A DNA stretch of 64,000 nt from NCBI GenBank assembly GCA_037501455.1, contig CM074864.1:59270001-59334000 (forward strand), written 5' to 3'. Below the pieces are notes generated by a model. It saw only the letters and a program-made list of their open reading frames with translations. It was not told where the DNA came from and did not search any database. This DNA is from Lantana camara (lineage: Eukaryota > Streptophyta > Magnoliopsida > Lamiales > Verbenaceae). Shown in pieces: positions 11,546 through 22,979 of this stretch. The position numbers and the translations under genes were made by a program. How positions within the stretch are numbered: the first letter of the stretch is position 1; each line of letters opens with the position of its first letter.

Positions 11546-14049
11546 TTACGCAGCAACTGGAATGGCTTCGTCGAGGGCAAGGACGCCGGGAAGTTCTTTG
11601 CCTTCCAAAAGCTCCAAACTGGCACCACCACCGGTTGAGATGTGGCTCATGACATCAGCAACTCCGACTTTCTCGACAGCTGCAACTGAATCTCCACCAC
11701 CAATAATTGTTGTCACACCCTTCCCACTTAGTTCAGCTAGCTTATTTGCAACTGCCTGCAAAACATACGGAAGTTCACAATATCAATATTCTTTGCTTCA
11801 AAAGCAAATTATCAATCAGGTTGAGATATCTGCACACATAAATCTTGGATATGAAAACGATGCAGGTGTAAGAATTACCTCAGTGCCAGTGGCGAACTTG
11901 TCGAACTCAAACACTCCCATTGGTCCATTCCAGATAACAGTTTTGGTAGTCTCCAGAGCAGCGTTGAATGTCTTGATGGAATCGGGTCCAATGTCCAATC
12001 CCATCCAGCCATCTGGGATAGCAGAAGCTGGCACAATCTGCATTTAAACGCCATTTAAGGTTTTATTTTTTATTTTTCCTTTTTATACTCTAATCATTAA
12101 TTTATGGAAATAATACTCTGAGTCATATTTTAGATCGAGAAGTTTCTTACCTTGCTGTTTGCATCAGGAGCGAACTTATCAGCTATAACCACATCAGTTG
12201 GTAGCAAAAGACTGACTCCTTTGGCCTTGGCCTTCTCAAGGAGTGATGTTGCAAGGTCTAGCTTGTCTTCCTCAACCAAGGAAGATCCTACTGATAGCCC
12301 TTGCGCTTTGTAAAATGTGAAGATCATTCCTCCACCCAACAACAATATATCACACTTCTCAAGAAGAGATTCAATCACTCCGATCTTGGAGGAGACCTTA
12401 GAACCACCTACAATGGCAGCAAATGGTCGTTTCGGGCTTGAAACTGCGCCAACAAGGTAGTCCAGCTCCTAAAACAACAAATAAAGGAAAATATTTAAGG
12501 CTAAACGACGAGAAATCAAACAGGCAGGAGCGAAAAGCAAAATAATTGGCTAATTCAATGAAACCTTTTGTAAAAGGAAACCAGCAACAGAGGGTTTCAA
12601 GAATTTTGTAACTCCCTCGGTAGAGGCGTGTGCTCTGTGTGCAGTACCGAATGCATCATTCACATATAAATCAGCCAATGACGCAAGCTTCTCAGCAAAC
12701 CCTGGCTCGTTTTTCTCTTCCTCTTTGTAGAACCTCACGTTCTCAAGGAGAAGGACACCACCTTCCGGAAGGGAAGCCACCAATTTTTCAACCTCTGGGC
12801 CAATGCAGTCATCAGCTTTTACAACCTAGATAAGTTCAGTCAACATAAGAAAAAATTAGTTATAGTTTGGAATTTGTTGCCTATTCATATCTCGTTTCTC
12901 TTTATCAATAACATGTTCACTACAAATGGTACCTGAATACCAAGCAGTTCAGATAGCCTCGGGACAAGAGGAGCAAGGCTGAATTTGGGAGTGACACCCT
13001 TTGGTCGTCCCTGAAAAATCAAGAGTAATAACCAATGATGAGCTCAGCGAAATCATAAGCAAAAGTATGTCACACCCATAAAAATAAGCCTCTACCCTAG
13101 CAAAGAGAAACTATAACATATCACCTGAAAAAGAGATAAGATGATATTACCATCAATTATTGGAAATGAACATCTTAACGAACAGTAAAGAAGCAGCTCA
13201 AGTCTCAACAATACATTTATTATGGAACAACTGAGTATCTTCTAGCATAGAACAACGATCGCAGTGACAAACAAATTTCCTATAATGCAATCTGGGCAAG
13301 TTGAAATTGGTCATCTTGTGCTAATGTATTAACTTGTTTCATGAAATAGGAAATCAGTGACTGTATATATACCCAAATACATTTCGAAAACCAGAATCTC
13401 TAACAAAAACCAAAAAATTAGACCTTTGATCACAAAAGAGTGAATCAAATCCTAGAAACTGATACTCTGTAAATAGATATGGAGTCTGTATAACATCACA
13501 TCAAACATAATCTGAGCAAAAATAACAAGTCCATCTCGAAAATTGAAATCCTTCCAATCCAGAATAAAACAAATGCAGGTCCCAAATCATCAAGCAATCA
13601 AAACAAAAGCTCATAAAACCACTCACCAAATGACTGGAGAGGATGACTTTCGCGCCATTGTCAATCAAGTGCTTAATGGTGGGGATAGCAGCTCTAATCC
13701 TAGTGTCATCCGTAATATTCTGGCTATCATCAAGCGGCACATTAAGGTCAGCCCTGACAAACACCTTCTTCCCCTTGAGGTCCGCCGCAGACAGGTCCCC
13801 GACGCTCTTCTTCGCCATCGATGCCACACCCCTCACCGAATCACCGGAGCTCTTAATCGCCGCCAGCCTGGTGGCGACGTGGTGGGAGAGGCGCGGGTCG
13901 GCGACGGCGGAGAATCCGAGGCCGCGGAGAGACGTCTTCCCGAGGAATCGCGCGGTGGGGACGGGGACACTGACGGCGGCGGCCCTGGTGGTGGCGGTGG
14001 AGGCCTTGGCGATGGCGCAGAAGGCTGGTGATGCGGCTGTAGACGCCAT
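11546..14049 (-). CDS. PGK: phosphoglycerate kinase, plastid-targeted
   Basis: Calvin-cycle/plastid glycolysis PGK. Six exons on minus: 14049-13627, 13010-12933, 12825-12565, 12468-12151, 12037-11879 and 11755-11546, giving 482 aa, close to Arabidopsis plastid PGKs (~480). Residues 1 to ~77 are rich in Ala, Ser, Thr and Arg with few acids, a typical stromal transit peptide; mature PGK begins near MAKKSVGDL. Catalytic and nucleotide motifs ([62 protein letters not shown]) are intact. The start at 14049 was chosen because the transit peptide begins MASTAAS there. The frame is also open 57 codons further upstream, but that extension is low-complexity and unlike a transit peptide. Internal exons of 78, 261, 318 and 159 nt equal those of the downstream cytosolic gene. 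Confidence 0.97.
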
Positions 14050-16188
14050 TGTCGTCAGTGTGTGTGAGGGAAAGTGGAGTGAAGGTGAAATTGAAGGGGG
14101 GTTTTTGTAATTTGTGGATGTGGAGAGGATTTGGGGGGAAGTGTAATTTGTGGACGTGGAGAATGAGGTGTGGGGATTGGGCGTTGAGGAGATTTCTCTT
14201 ATCGTTGAGCTGAGGTTCAAGATGTTCGATTATTTTCATGCTCCCATACCTCTTTCATTCTTTTTTTTTTTTTTTCCTTTTTCTTTTTCTACAAAGTAAT
14301 TTTCCTAACTTGTATTACTTGCGGTTATGATGCATGGATACCGTGTCCGACAATATTCATGTGGAAATTTTTTAAAAAAAAATTAATGTCGTCATGTTCG
14401 TATTGTTGTGTCCATATCCATGTATCATAGACTTGGGATTATGAATTTTCACACTCATTCTTTATTTTTTGGGGGGTTATTTACGTCATCAAAATTTACA
14501 AAAGAAGGGTTCAAAGATCTTGATGTTTGTTGATCTTCTTCCAAACCCTAATATATATATGATTTATCTTTGTAATTTCTTCATAAATCAATTATGACTT
14601 TACCATTTCAAAATATATTGTTATAAGGTCTAAAAATTGACAATATCAAACAATAATGTGAAAGCTTGATTGTAGTGAATATATAACTATGGCGGGCTAC
14701 TGAGTTGTAATACCGAGATTCTTATATGATAGCTTCGATTAAGTCATTATACCTCATATAATATTGAACCGTTAAGTAAGTTACACTACGTGATGATCTT
14801 TTTCTTGTTTATTGTAGTACATGAAACTACGGGCATTTTGAACACTCTTGTACCCTTCGGGTTGAATTTGGTCATCTTATTCAGTTATTCTAAAGCAAAC
14901 TATGGGTTGTAAGTGTTCCATTGTGATATTTAAGGAAATTTAACTAGTAATAATACGCCAGTGTTCTCCTGTAAAACTATGTTTCCCTACCTTTTCCATT
15001 GTAATTTTCGAAAGAGGATCTCCAATGATTTGCAATACTAAGTACAAAACATAAAGAAATTGTGTGGGGATCCTTCTGTGTCCAGGCACAAAACTCCAAT
15101 TGTGACAGACCTGCGGTGGAGAAAAGTTCCAATCAAATAAAATCTGCATTAGCCTCCTCTCCTGCCATAGGTTTCACTCAGTCTTTTCTAGAACAACCAA
15201 GACAATCAAAACCTCTTTCTATAGTAAAGATTAGGGCGAATTATATTTGATTACCCAACTTTTAGGTTTAATTACAACGCAATCCTTCGATCTTACATGT
15301 TAATCCTTGTAATTCTTGTTTAGTTTGAGATTTCTAATGGAATTTGTAAAAATATATTTATGTCCGTAACGGTTTGTATGAGTGTTACATTAAATATATG
15401 ACCAAATTTACAATATCATCCATAATGTTTACAAATATAAACCAAACGTTTCCTAAAAATTATGAATTTAACACACAGTCCCTGAAATCACAAATCAAAT
15501 TAAAAAAATTCGGGAACATTTTTGGAATGGCATAACGAAACTCTAACAGACGTCAGGGACCACAACCAATTTTTAAAAGTTAGGGACTAAAACATAATTT
15601 CTCGATCTAAATGGACTGTATTGTAATTAGGTCTAAATATAGGGTAGTGAAATGTAATTATTTCTAAAGATCAATGATAATTACACTGATATATCGTGAC
15701 CTAATATACATATTTCCCTCAAATTACAAGAGTTTAGGACAAAGTAAAGTATAATAGATATGACGTTATTAAAATTTATGAACCATGAATACTAAGAAAT
15801 TCTTGGACAGGGAAGTTTCTGTAGTTTCTCGAACCTCAGGATATGTCGATGTAATTATCCCTACACATTACACACACATATATGCTGTGGTATATAACTT
15901 GATTAATCAAAGGTTATTGTGAGAATACAAGACCATCAAATCTAAGTCCAACAAATTATTCTAATAAAATTTTCAAGAAGATACTTATAGGAACGGCCAC
16001 AAAATATGGTAACATATATTCAAGCTTTAGAAAAATTCTCAAGCAAGCCCAATTGGACAGAACATATGAATAAGTACTTATCTTATCAAGGTGGGAGTCA
16101 TTTCTTGGGGATGTTTTGTGCAACATTTGTCAGCTCCATATGGATAAATAGGAAGTTCACAATTACTACGGAACATTCAGCAGAATAG
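14050..16188. other. intergenic, upstream of plastid PGK and downstream of SDRB
   Basis: Contains the plastid PGK 5' flank (homopolymer T at ~14261-14276) and a ~420-bp foldback element (annotated separately). The phrase around 15815-15860 (AACCTCAGGATATG, then TGTAATTAT) recurs at 16518-16570 inside the neighbouring gene's intron, a dispersed repeat. No gene was recognised. Confidence 0.55.
15239..15660. mobile_element. foldback MITE-like element (~420 bp)
   Basis: The first 47 bases (15239-15285) and the last 48 (15613-15660) are imperfect inverted repeats, roughly three-quarters matching, sharing blocks such as TAATTACAA, TTTAG and TACCC. The interior is non-coding. A target duplication was not identified, so the superfamily is unassigned. 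Confidence 0.6.
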
Positions 16189-18307
16189 CTACAGTTTGCT
16201 GTTGAGAACCCCCATTGGTGCTGCCCGAGATCTTTTCTCCACAGTTCGAGATAGCTCTTTAACTGCATCTTTAGGCAAATGACGGGGCTTGCTCAACCAT
16301 AATCCTCCATCAACAGGCAACGTGCTTCCATTGACATATTTCCCTTCACACACATTGAAAAGTTATCAACAATTATAATGACCCGAGGATTGGCCTAATG
16401 CATGCTATTATAATCATAAATTAAAATCAAGAGCAAAATAGGGAATTCATAAGATAAAAGAAATGATAGCATCAAAATTGTCAATCCAAATGTAATGTAA
16501 ATTCTATGGAAAGTCTTTGTAATTTCTCAAACCTCATGGGAAGTTGGTGTAATTATGTCAAACCTCAGGACATGCAATAAATGTTCCAAAAACTAATAAT
16601 AACGTGCAAAAGTCTAGCATTATATCAAACTGCAAGATTTTAGTATGAAACAGGTCATGATTCCCACCAAGCATCGAATGGTTGAGATCATGACAAATCT
16701 TACATGTGCCATGATCTTAACCATTCAGTGCATGAGAAAGACCCAACACCCGTTTCATACAAGCATATCCTGTTTTTATATCACAAAATTGACATGTCGA
16801 TTAAAAATTATGAGGAACTGAAAAGATTACTAACCGGCATCTGAGGCAAGGTATACAGCAGCCATGGCAATATCCCATTTTGTGCCAAGTTTATAGAGAG
16901 GCATATACTCTCTGGCTTTGCTATTTATCTCATCGGGAGCAAGTTTGCTCATCCCAGGTGTATCTCCTATGGGACCTGGAGCAATCCCATTGACTCTAAT
17001 ATCATAGTCCGTGCCCCATTCCAGGGCTAAATTTCTTGTGAGGGCATCAACAGCTGCCTGAACATAAAGCAAGTTTTAACCAAAAATTCTCAAGAAAATT
17101 GAATTATTTTAACGGGAGCATCAAAGTTGACAAACCTTGGCTGCAGATACATGTACTTGATACCAAGCTGCAGTGTAATGCAACGTGGCACTTATATTCA
17201 GTATAAATCCTCCGCTTGATGAGGTTCTTCCTGGCCCACCTTTTTTGAGGTATGGAAGTGCCTCGTGACACATTGTAAATGTGCCAACTGAATCAATATC
17301 CATTACTGCAGAGAGAATTCGAAATGGCAAATGATAAAAGAGCCTTCATATTTTTGTAAATTTCGAGAAAGTTATCACCCAAATTGAAATTTCTAACCAC
17401 GCCAACTACATGAAGGGAATTAGGAAATGTGGATTGTACAAAGCCATTGCATCTTTCCAGATGTATTTCAAGAAACTATACATTTTGACGCCTACGGACG
17501 AGCTAGTCGATTGCAACCTTTCCAATAAACCAAGTGGCTAACACTGAGCAAATAAAACATCCAATAACCTCAGGAAAAACAGTGTACTATAAGCTTCAAA
17601 GTCCAACTAGTCTTCCCATTTCCCAACATAACAAGCAAGATTATAGAGGGAACACCTGTTTTAAAGCCATTCGGAGAAAGATCCTCAGCTGATACTAGGA
17701 AATTGCCAGCAGCAGCATTCACAAGAATATCGAGCTTCCCATAATGCTTCACAGTTGCCTCCACAACCCTCTGGGCATCTTCTCGTTTCCTAACATCACC
17801 TTCAAAGCCCACAGCCTGAGACACAAAATCACCATCACTTGGTACCATACGATCAATTACAACGCACAATTCAATAGTTTTCTCTACAAAATCACCAGAC
17901 AGCGATCAGATTCTAAATTCTCATAGAACAATTCACAATCCCAATTTTTAAGGCTTCAGTTCCTTGATTCCCACCAGTATCTACTATCTACCCAAACAGA
18001 AAACAGAATTCACCAAAGCTCAACTCAAACCTAGCGAATTCCGAATATAACAAATTCAACAATCGAGAAAAAGCAGTATCTAATCCAGTAATCAATTTAC
18101 AAAAGGGGAGAGAATTACGGGGATCCCGAGGGATTGGAGGGCGGAAACGGCGCCGTCGAGGACGTTTCTCCGGCGGCCCATGATAGCAATTAAGGCTCCA
18201 TGTTTGCCGAATTGGGTGGAAATCTCGAATCCAATACCCGATCCGCCTCCAGTGAGGAGAGCAACCTTGCCTTTGAGTGCATCAGCCTTGAATGGAGAAG
18301 ACTCCAT
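16189..18307 (-). CDS. SDRB: peroxisomal 2,4-dienoyl-CoA reductase (short-chain dehydrogenase/reductase)
   Basis: NADPH-dependent reductase for beta-oxidation of unsaturated fatty acids in peroxisomes. Exons on minus: 18307-18119, 17815-17656, 17305-17136, 17057-16835 and 16343-16189, total 897 nt, 298 aa. The Rossmann motif TGGGSGIG is at residues 19-26, followed by NAAAGNF, an ISATLHY segment, HVSAAKAAVDA with the conserved Lys, and GIAPGPIG. The C-terminus is NSKL-stop, a canonical PTS1 signal. Size and sequence agree with my recollection of Arabidopsis At3g12800 (SDRB, 298 aa). Split codons across introns 2, 3 and 4 restore conserved residues, which supports the junctions. Intron 4 (16344-16834) contains a hairpin element. 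In Arabidopsis this gene lies close to plastid PGK1, the same neighbour as here. Confidence 0.95.
16644..16759. repeat. foldback hairpin inside SDRB intron 4
   Basis: Arms 16644-16692 and 16710-16759 are inverted copies. The inner 16 bases differ at one position (AATGGTTGAGATCATG against CATGATCTTAACCATT), and the outer ends TATGAAACAGG and CGTTTCATA also pair. Weaker pairing may extend to ~16621 and ~16783. Likely a small MITE. Confidence 0.6.
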
Positions 18308-18834
18308 ACTCGATTATATGATTGGTTCTTGATTCTATCTCCGTTTTGGAAAGCGAGAAGTAGGAAAAAGGCAAATAAGGATGGTGGAGTTAAGATTTTA
18401 TGAGTGTACAGTACGCCATGAATGAATGCTCGGTCGGTTACTGTTCCACTTGTTGTACAGACTACAGCCTAGCCAGTAGCCACCACCATACACTAAAAAG
18501 GAAAAACTAAATTTGGACTAACTAGGGGACTTTAATGACTTGTTTGTCCATAATTACAAGTCATGATAACTTGTCCGCAGCAATTAATTAGATCTACATT
18601 ATACTAATTTAATTAAATGAGTCTTAATAATAATAAAAAAGAATTTTACGTATTAATAGTTTGATCGGATTCAACTCATATAAATAAGTTAAATTCAAAG
18701 TATCACGTTAATTATCTCATATATTTACGTAGTTCATTACTTTGTTAATTTGATCAAAAATTTCATATTCATCAATCTAGTGTTTGGATATTTGAAAATA
18801 TAATTATGGTCGAAAAAAATTTATATTTGAGGGT

Positions 18835-19140
18835 GTTGAAAAAATAATAAGAATGAGTTGTGTTAAGTTTTTATCATCCTTGAGCTATTTTTTCGCAGGA
18901 CCTCCCTTACTGTATCATCATCGCAGTAGAGTTTAACTACCAAGTTCGAGATGGATTGGTGTGGTTCCTCCACGACTAGGACACCAGAATGTCGAACCAT
19001 GAACGAAGAAAAACATGAGAGAAAATTTATTGGCTAGTGATTGTGAGACCGCAATTGGAAGGGATACCAAAGGCGCCTGCCATTCCATCCCTTGAATGGA
19101 TAGGGAGAGAGGGCAAAGCTTTTGGGTTTTTCATGTTGTC
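18835..19140 (-). other. nuclear plastid DNA insertion (NUPT), 5S rRNA region
   Basis: Read on the minus strand, this matches the plastid ribosomal operon around 5S rRNA as I remember it. A leader resembling AAAGCTTTGCCCTCTCTCCC and CATTCAAGGGATGGAA, then CACTAGCCAATA and TTCATGGTTCGACATTCTGG, lead into 5S. The 3' side continues GGATGATAAAAACTTAACAC. Scattered substitutions and small deletions show it is an old nuclear copy. Edges are approximate. Confidence 0.8.
18877..18990 (-). pseudogene. rrn5: plastid-type 5S rRNA, degenerate nuclear copy
   Basis: The minus-strand core carries the bacterial/plastid-type 5S blocks ATTCTGGTGTCCTAG, GAGGAACCACACCAATCCAT and GTTAAACTCTACTGCG. It differs from nuclear 5S genes, which have different A/C-box text. 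Substitutions (e.g. CGTGGAGG for the plastid CGTAGAGG) and a short deletion near the 3' end indicate a non-functional relic. Confidence 0.8.
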
Positions 19141-19825
19141 AAAAAGTAGAATAAAGGTTTTTCGTATTGTCAAATATTTGAACAAAGAAAATAGATGGTG
19201 AGTTACTTGATCAAATTGGTCAGGTCATGTAGGAACAAGGACTCAGAGACTAATTCAAATTAACTAGGAGCCATATTTTAACCACGGGAGGTAAGCAATA
19301 CAACTATGCAAGAGAGTTTAACATCTGTCATCTGTGTGCAAAGAGAGTCATAATTATATGAGAGAGTTTTACATATGTATAGTAAGAAATCCAATAAAAA
19401 AAAGTCTTATACCTAAAACATCTATGACTTCACATATTTAATGAAGAAAATCTTATACCTAAAAATAAAGAGAATACTCATCTGCAATTAAATCTTCCAT
19501 CCTATTATATATTGATGTAATTATCCTATAAGAAGTTTCAATTTGAGCAAAAATACAACTCTAGAAACATGCAATTCAAAGTAGTAATACAATAGTTCAA
19601 TCTTCATGCACATATGAGCCTAAATCAGAGTCACAGTCCATGTAAGAAATCACTCATGAGAATCAACGACATGAAACAGAATAGCAGAGGAAAGAAAGTA
19701 TTCTTTCCAATATCATACCACTGCCACCATACAAGTTTCCCACACCACAACTCAGAATACAAACTTTCCAAAACCGTCCGAAAACACACCCGCGATCCAT
19801 AACAAAAGACAAAACTACCCTTCCG

Positions 19826-20464
19826 TCACGACTCACTCTGCTGCCCCCCACGGTCCCTACCCCTGCCATGACTTGTTGACGGCCACGGCCTAAAAGTCAG
19901 CTCTCTCGTCTCCGTACCGCCATATCCCACTGGTGGAGCCACGTAATAATACGGTGGACCCTCATCAGGAGGCCCCACAACCGGAACATCCACCATCCCC
20001 ACTTCAAGCCCTTCTTCCCTCGGCTCATCCCTCCGAACAATGTCAACCAAGAAGTCAAACAGCTCAGTCCTCAAAAGAGCAGTGGCGACGTCCTTCTTGT
20101 GAAGCTTCGTCCTCTTGTTCTCCACCACGTATGTCCACGACCTCAGACTCAACTCCGAGATGAACATTTCAGATGCCTTTGCCAACACGACAGCAGCATC
20201 GGCCGAGACAAACTTCACGTCCTCATCAGTCTTCATGATCTTCTTTATGCGGGACAGGGGAATGCTCTGCTTCTTGAAGTCGGTGATCTGCTCTATTTCT
20301 TGCATTTGATCGGTCCAGAAGGCCTTAAGCTTCCGCTCTTGGTGGCGGTTGGGAAAGGCAGTGACGGGCGGCATTGTGGTGGTGGAGGGTATTGATGGTG
20401 CTTGATCGGAGGCGGCAGGCGGCAGGGTTTGGCGGAGTTGTTGCCTATGATCTGATTGGTCCAT
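19826..20464 (-). CDS. NF-YC: NF-YC-like histone-fold transcription factor subunit
   Basis: 212 aa, single coding exon. The NF-YC/HAP5 histone fold spans residues ~68-142: IPLSRIKKIMKTDEDVKFVS, ASEMFISELSLRSW, then the segment ending LFDFLVDIVRRDE. NF-YC pairs with NF-YB and then NF-YA or CONSTANS-like proteins at CCAAT or related promoter sites. The N-terminal ~40 residues are Gln/Pro-rich and the C-terminal ~60 Gly/Pro-rich, as usual. Compared with the remembered canonical domain several normally invariant positions differ (VVENKRTKLHKKDVA for AEENKRRTLQKNDIA; VRRDE for VPRDE), so this is a divergent member. The acceptor at 20483 lies just upstream of the ATG and implies a 5'UTR intron. Confidence 0.9.
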   Translation of the reverse strand: MDQSDHRQQLRQTLPPAASDQAPSIPSTTTMPPVTAFPNRHQERKLKAFWTDQMQEIEQITDFKKQSIPLSRIKKIMKTDEDVKFVSADAAVVLAKASEMFISELSLRSWTYVVENKRTKLHKKDVATALLRTELFDFLVDIVRRDEPREEGLEVGMVDVPVVGPPDEGPPYYYVAPPVGYGGTETRELTFRPWPSTSHGRGRDRGGQQSES

Positions 20465-20482
20465 TGTATGCTCAATTCATTG

Positions 20483-20964
20483 CTGCAACGAGAAATGAAA
20501 CTACTTATGCCCGTGCTATTACATATGGAGAAAGAGAATAAAACATCTGATACTGAAAACTAGCTCAAAACCTCTGACAATTGCCGAAATTCCTCTAAAC
20601 AGGAGCCAAAAGAACCCTAATTTTCATTATAATTCAAGCAACATTGAACTTATACATGTAAAACACTATCTGGACTCTGGAGATCTTCAAGCTTTGTCGA
20701 AGAACGATCAGGTATAAACATAGGTGCGAGAACGAAGAACAAAAGGCCAAAATTGAATAAATAACAATAATAATTAATCATATGGACCTAATTGTATGGG
20801 CAAAATCCCATATTAATAGGGGAAATTTTCTGATTTTAAGTGCCAACAAATGAAGTTCCGACCACTGGCGGAGCCAGTTAAGGCCAAGGGGGGCTGAAGC
20901 CCCCCTTCCGCCACCCGCTACCCCTACCCCTACCCCCACCTACCCCCACCCCCAACCCCAGCCC

Positions 20965-21003
<39 letters not shown>

Positions 21004-21929
21004 AAAATAAATTAATTAATATTTTTAAAAGTATACAATTTATTAGCTATTATATATAATAAATGTTATATTTATATATTATATTAGATATAATTCGTGA
21101 AAACTTTGTTATGACCGGTCACTTTATGAAAAAATCAATTGTATTGTGTTTTTATATAAAGAAAAATTAGTGTAATGTATCTTATTATATAAATAATGTA
21201 TCATATAATATTAGAGAGATAAAAATATCATATTACATCGGTAATTCTAATAAAACCTAACTCTGTCAAATTAATATCATAAAAAACTCTAATTTTCAAT
21301 ACATATTATTTTAATAAAATATTATGAATTCGAATCTTAATTTCGAATATAAAAGACTTACTAGTTTTTTTTTTTTATTTAACTGTTTATATTTTAACTT
21401 ACCTAGCTATAATTTACCAAAAGGATTAATTACTACACTCTCGATAGTGGATATTATAATCCCGAAATAAATTTTAATTTTTTCTAAAAAAATAAGGGAC
21501 CATATTAGTATCTGTACGTGAAGACTTTAGTTTTGAAAAAAATTGATGGAAACAAATTGAAAGGAATACGAATCGTCGAAAACAATTATAATATATGAAT
21601 TGTAGTGTCAAGTTATTATTATTTTTTTAATATATTGAGATCTAGGAATTTTCAGCCCCGGCTAATAAAAATTCCTGGATCCGCCCCTGGTTCCGACATT
21701 CAAACACTTTCAGATTTCATACCCAAGGGAGCTGAATGCTGATCATGATGTCAATTGTCAGCTTAAAATAAGAAGGAAAACAACACATCAACGAACAAAC
21801 ATATCACATAATCAAGGAAGATAGAAGGTCACATTCACATTTTCACACAGCAAATCAACTTCACAACATTGGAAAACGACGCAATAATCGAGCACGAAAC
21901 ACGTAAAACGAAATGAAATATTAACTTAC
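20483..21929 (-). other. 5'UTR intron of the NF-YC gene (predicted)
   Basis: On minus a donor GG|GTAAGT sits at 21930/21929 and an acceptor TTGCAG|CA at 20483/20482, 18 nt before the start codon. The upstream leader exon would run from ~22010 to 21930. Most of the intron is an inserted hAT-type element. Confidence 0.6.
20863..21689. mobile_element. non-autonomous hAT-type element, 827 bp
   Basis: Flanked by a perfect 8-bp target duplication GTTCCGAC (20855-20862 and 21690-21697), the hAT size. The left end CACTGGCGGAGCCAG and the inverted right end CAGGGGCGGATCCAG match at 12 of 15 positions, and this terminus style is common for plant hAT elements. The interior is non-coding, with a C-rich (CCCCTA)-like run at ~20918-20967 and a TA microsatellite at ~20968-20998. 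No transposase. Confidence 0.85.
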
Positions 21930-22040
21930 CCGTACTTCACAAGCAGCTGCAGATTGCAAAAAGTACTTGTAGAGATCTGAGAGAGAGAGAGATGGTAATG
22001 GTATACGTAGATGAATGGATGTATTCACGCAGAGTGTACG

Positions 22041-22049
22041 TATATAAGT
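22041..22049 (-). promoter_or_regulatory. possible TATA box of the NF-YC gene
   Basis: On minus the run TACTTATATACG lies about 110-120 nt upstream of the predicted leader-exon donor, a plausible distance for a short first exon. It is not a consensus TATA box, and the assignment rests on position only. Confidence 0.35.
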
Positions 22050-22441
22050 ATAGTTGTATCTGTCTACTGAGAGAGAAAGTAGAGGGAAAGGGCGGGACTG
22101 GGAGACCTTTGTAGGCTTCCACGTGTCGTATGATTATTGGTTGATGACAGACCGGAGGTTAAAACTGAAAACTGAATCAAGCGCCTTCAGAAACCTAAAG
22201 GGAATTGGTTTTCAGATTGAGGGTATTTTTGGAAATCACTAAAAAGGTCGTTTTTGTTCGGGTCCACGTGGGGAGCATTTGCTATGTCACGTGACTGAAT
22301 AACCTGCCTTTATTTATTTCTTGATCCATATTAAGTCGGCCCATTTAGGACTGAAGCCCAATTTGTTTCCCAAACGACGTAACTGGCCCAGCGGGCTAAT
22401 CCAAATTCCAAAACCCGATGAAACAATCAACATGGTCCGGT

Positions 22442-22979
22442 TAGGGCTGTCAACGGATCGGAATCCAACCGAATCAAGGAAATCTGGTTCCGATTAATAA
22501 TGGGTCAGACCGGTTCATATCCGATAAAATGTATGACCCGTTTAGTCTTGAATTTTATTATTATTTTTAAATGATAAATATAAATATATAATCTTTATTT
22601 TAAAAACATTATTTTAATGAATTATTATTATTTTTACTTATATATTTTTCAAAAGATATGCTAATTTAAAATTTATTAACAAAACAAGACTATATTTTAT
22701 TTAGAAAAGAGTAAAAGATGTCTTAGGTTGAAATTTTAATTTTAATAGTTACCGTTGGGATTGTTTATTTATACAATAATTAATTTAATAAATATAATAA
22801 AATTTTGAGTCCGGATCTTTAATAGATCGAATTCAATAATTTCATATTTGATTCAATTATTTTGAATAACATATATTTTTGATTGGATATGATTCATCAA
22901 AAAAAAATTATCTGTCAAATAAATTTCGAATCGAATACGGATTGGATTCGGATTAAAATTTGACTCGTTGACACGACTG
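22442..22979. mobile_element. degenerate hAT-like non-autonomous element, 538 bp
   Basis: Ends TAGGGCTGTCAACGGATC and (inverted) CAGTCGTGTCAACGAGTC match at 12 of 18 positions. Flanks GGTCCGGT and GGTCTGGC agree at 6 of 8, a decayed 8-bp target duplication. The interior is AT-rich and non-coding. Related ends occur near 4395. Confidence 0.6.

Larger units (their letters stand above)
18308..19825. other. intergenic between SDRB and NF-YC genes
   Basis: Apart from the plastid-derived insertion (18835-19140), the stretch holds the SDRB 5' flank and the NF-YC 3' flank. No gene is supported. Confidence 0.6.

Noticed and set aside
13543..14110. ORFs of 155-162 aa on the + strand over plastid PGK exon 1
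   Set aside because: They are antisense shadows of the GC-rich transit-peptide exon.
18877..18990. Considered as a functional nuclear 5S rRNA gene
   Set aside because: Sequence is of the plastid/bacterial type with plastid flanks, and it is mutated.
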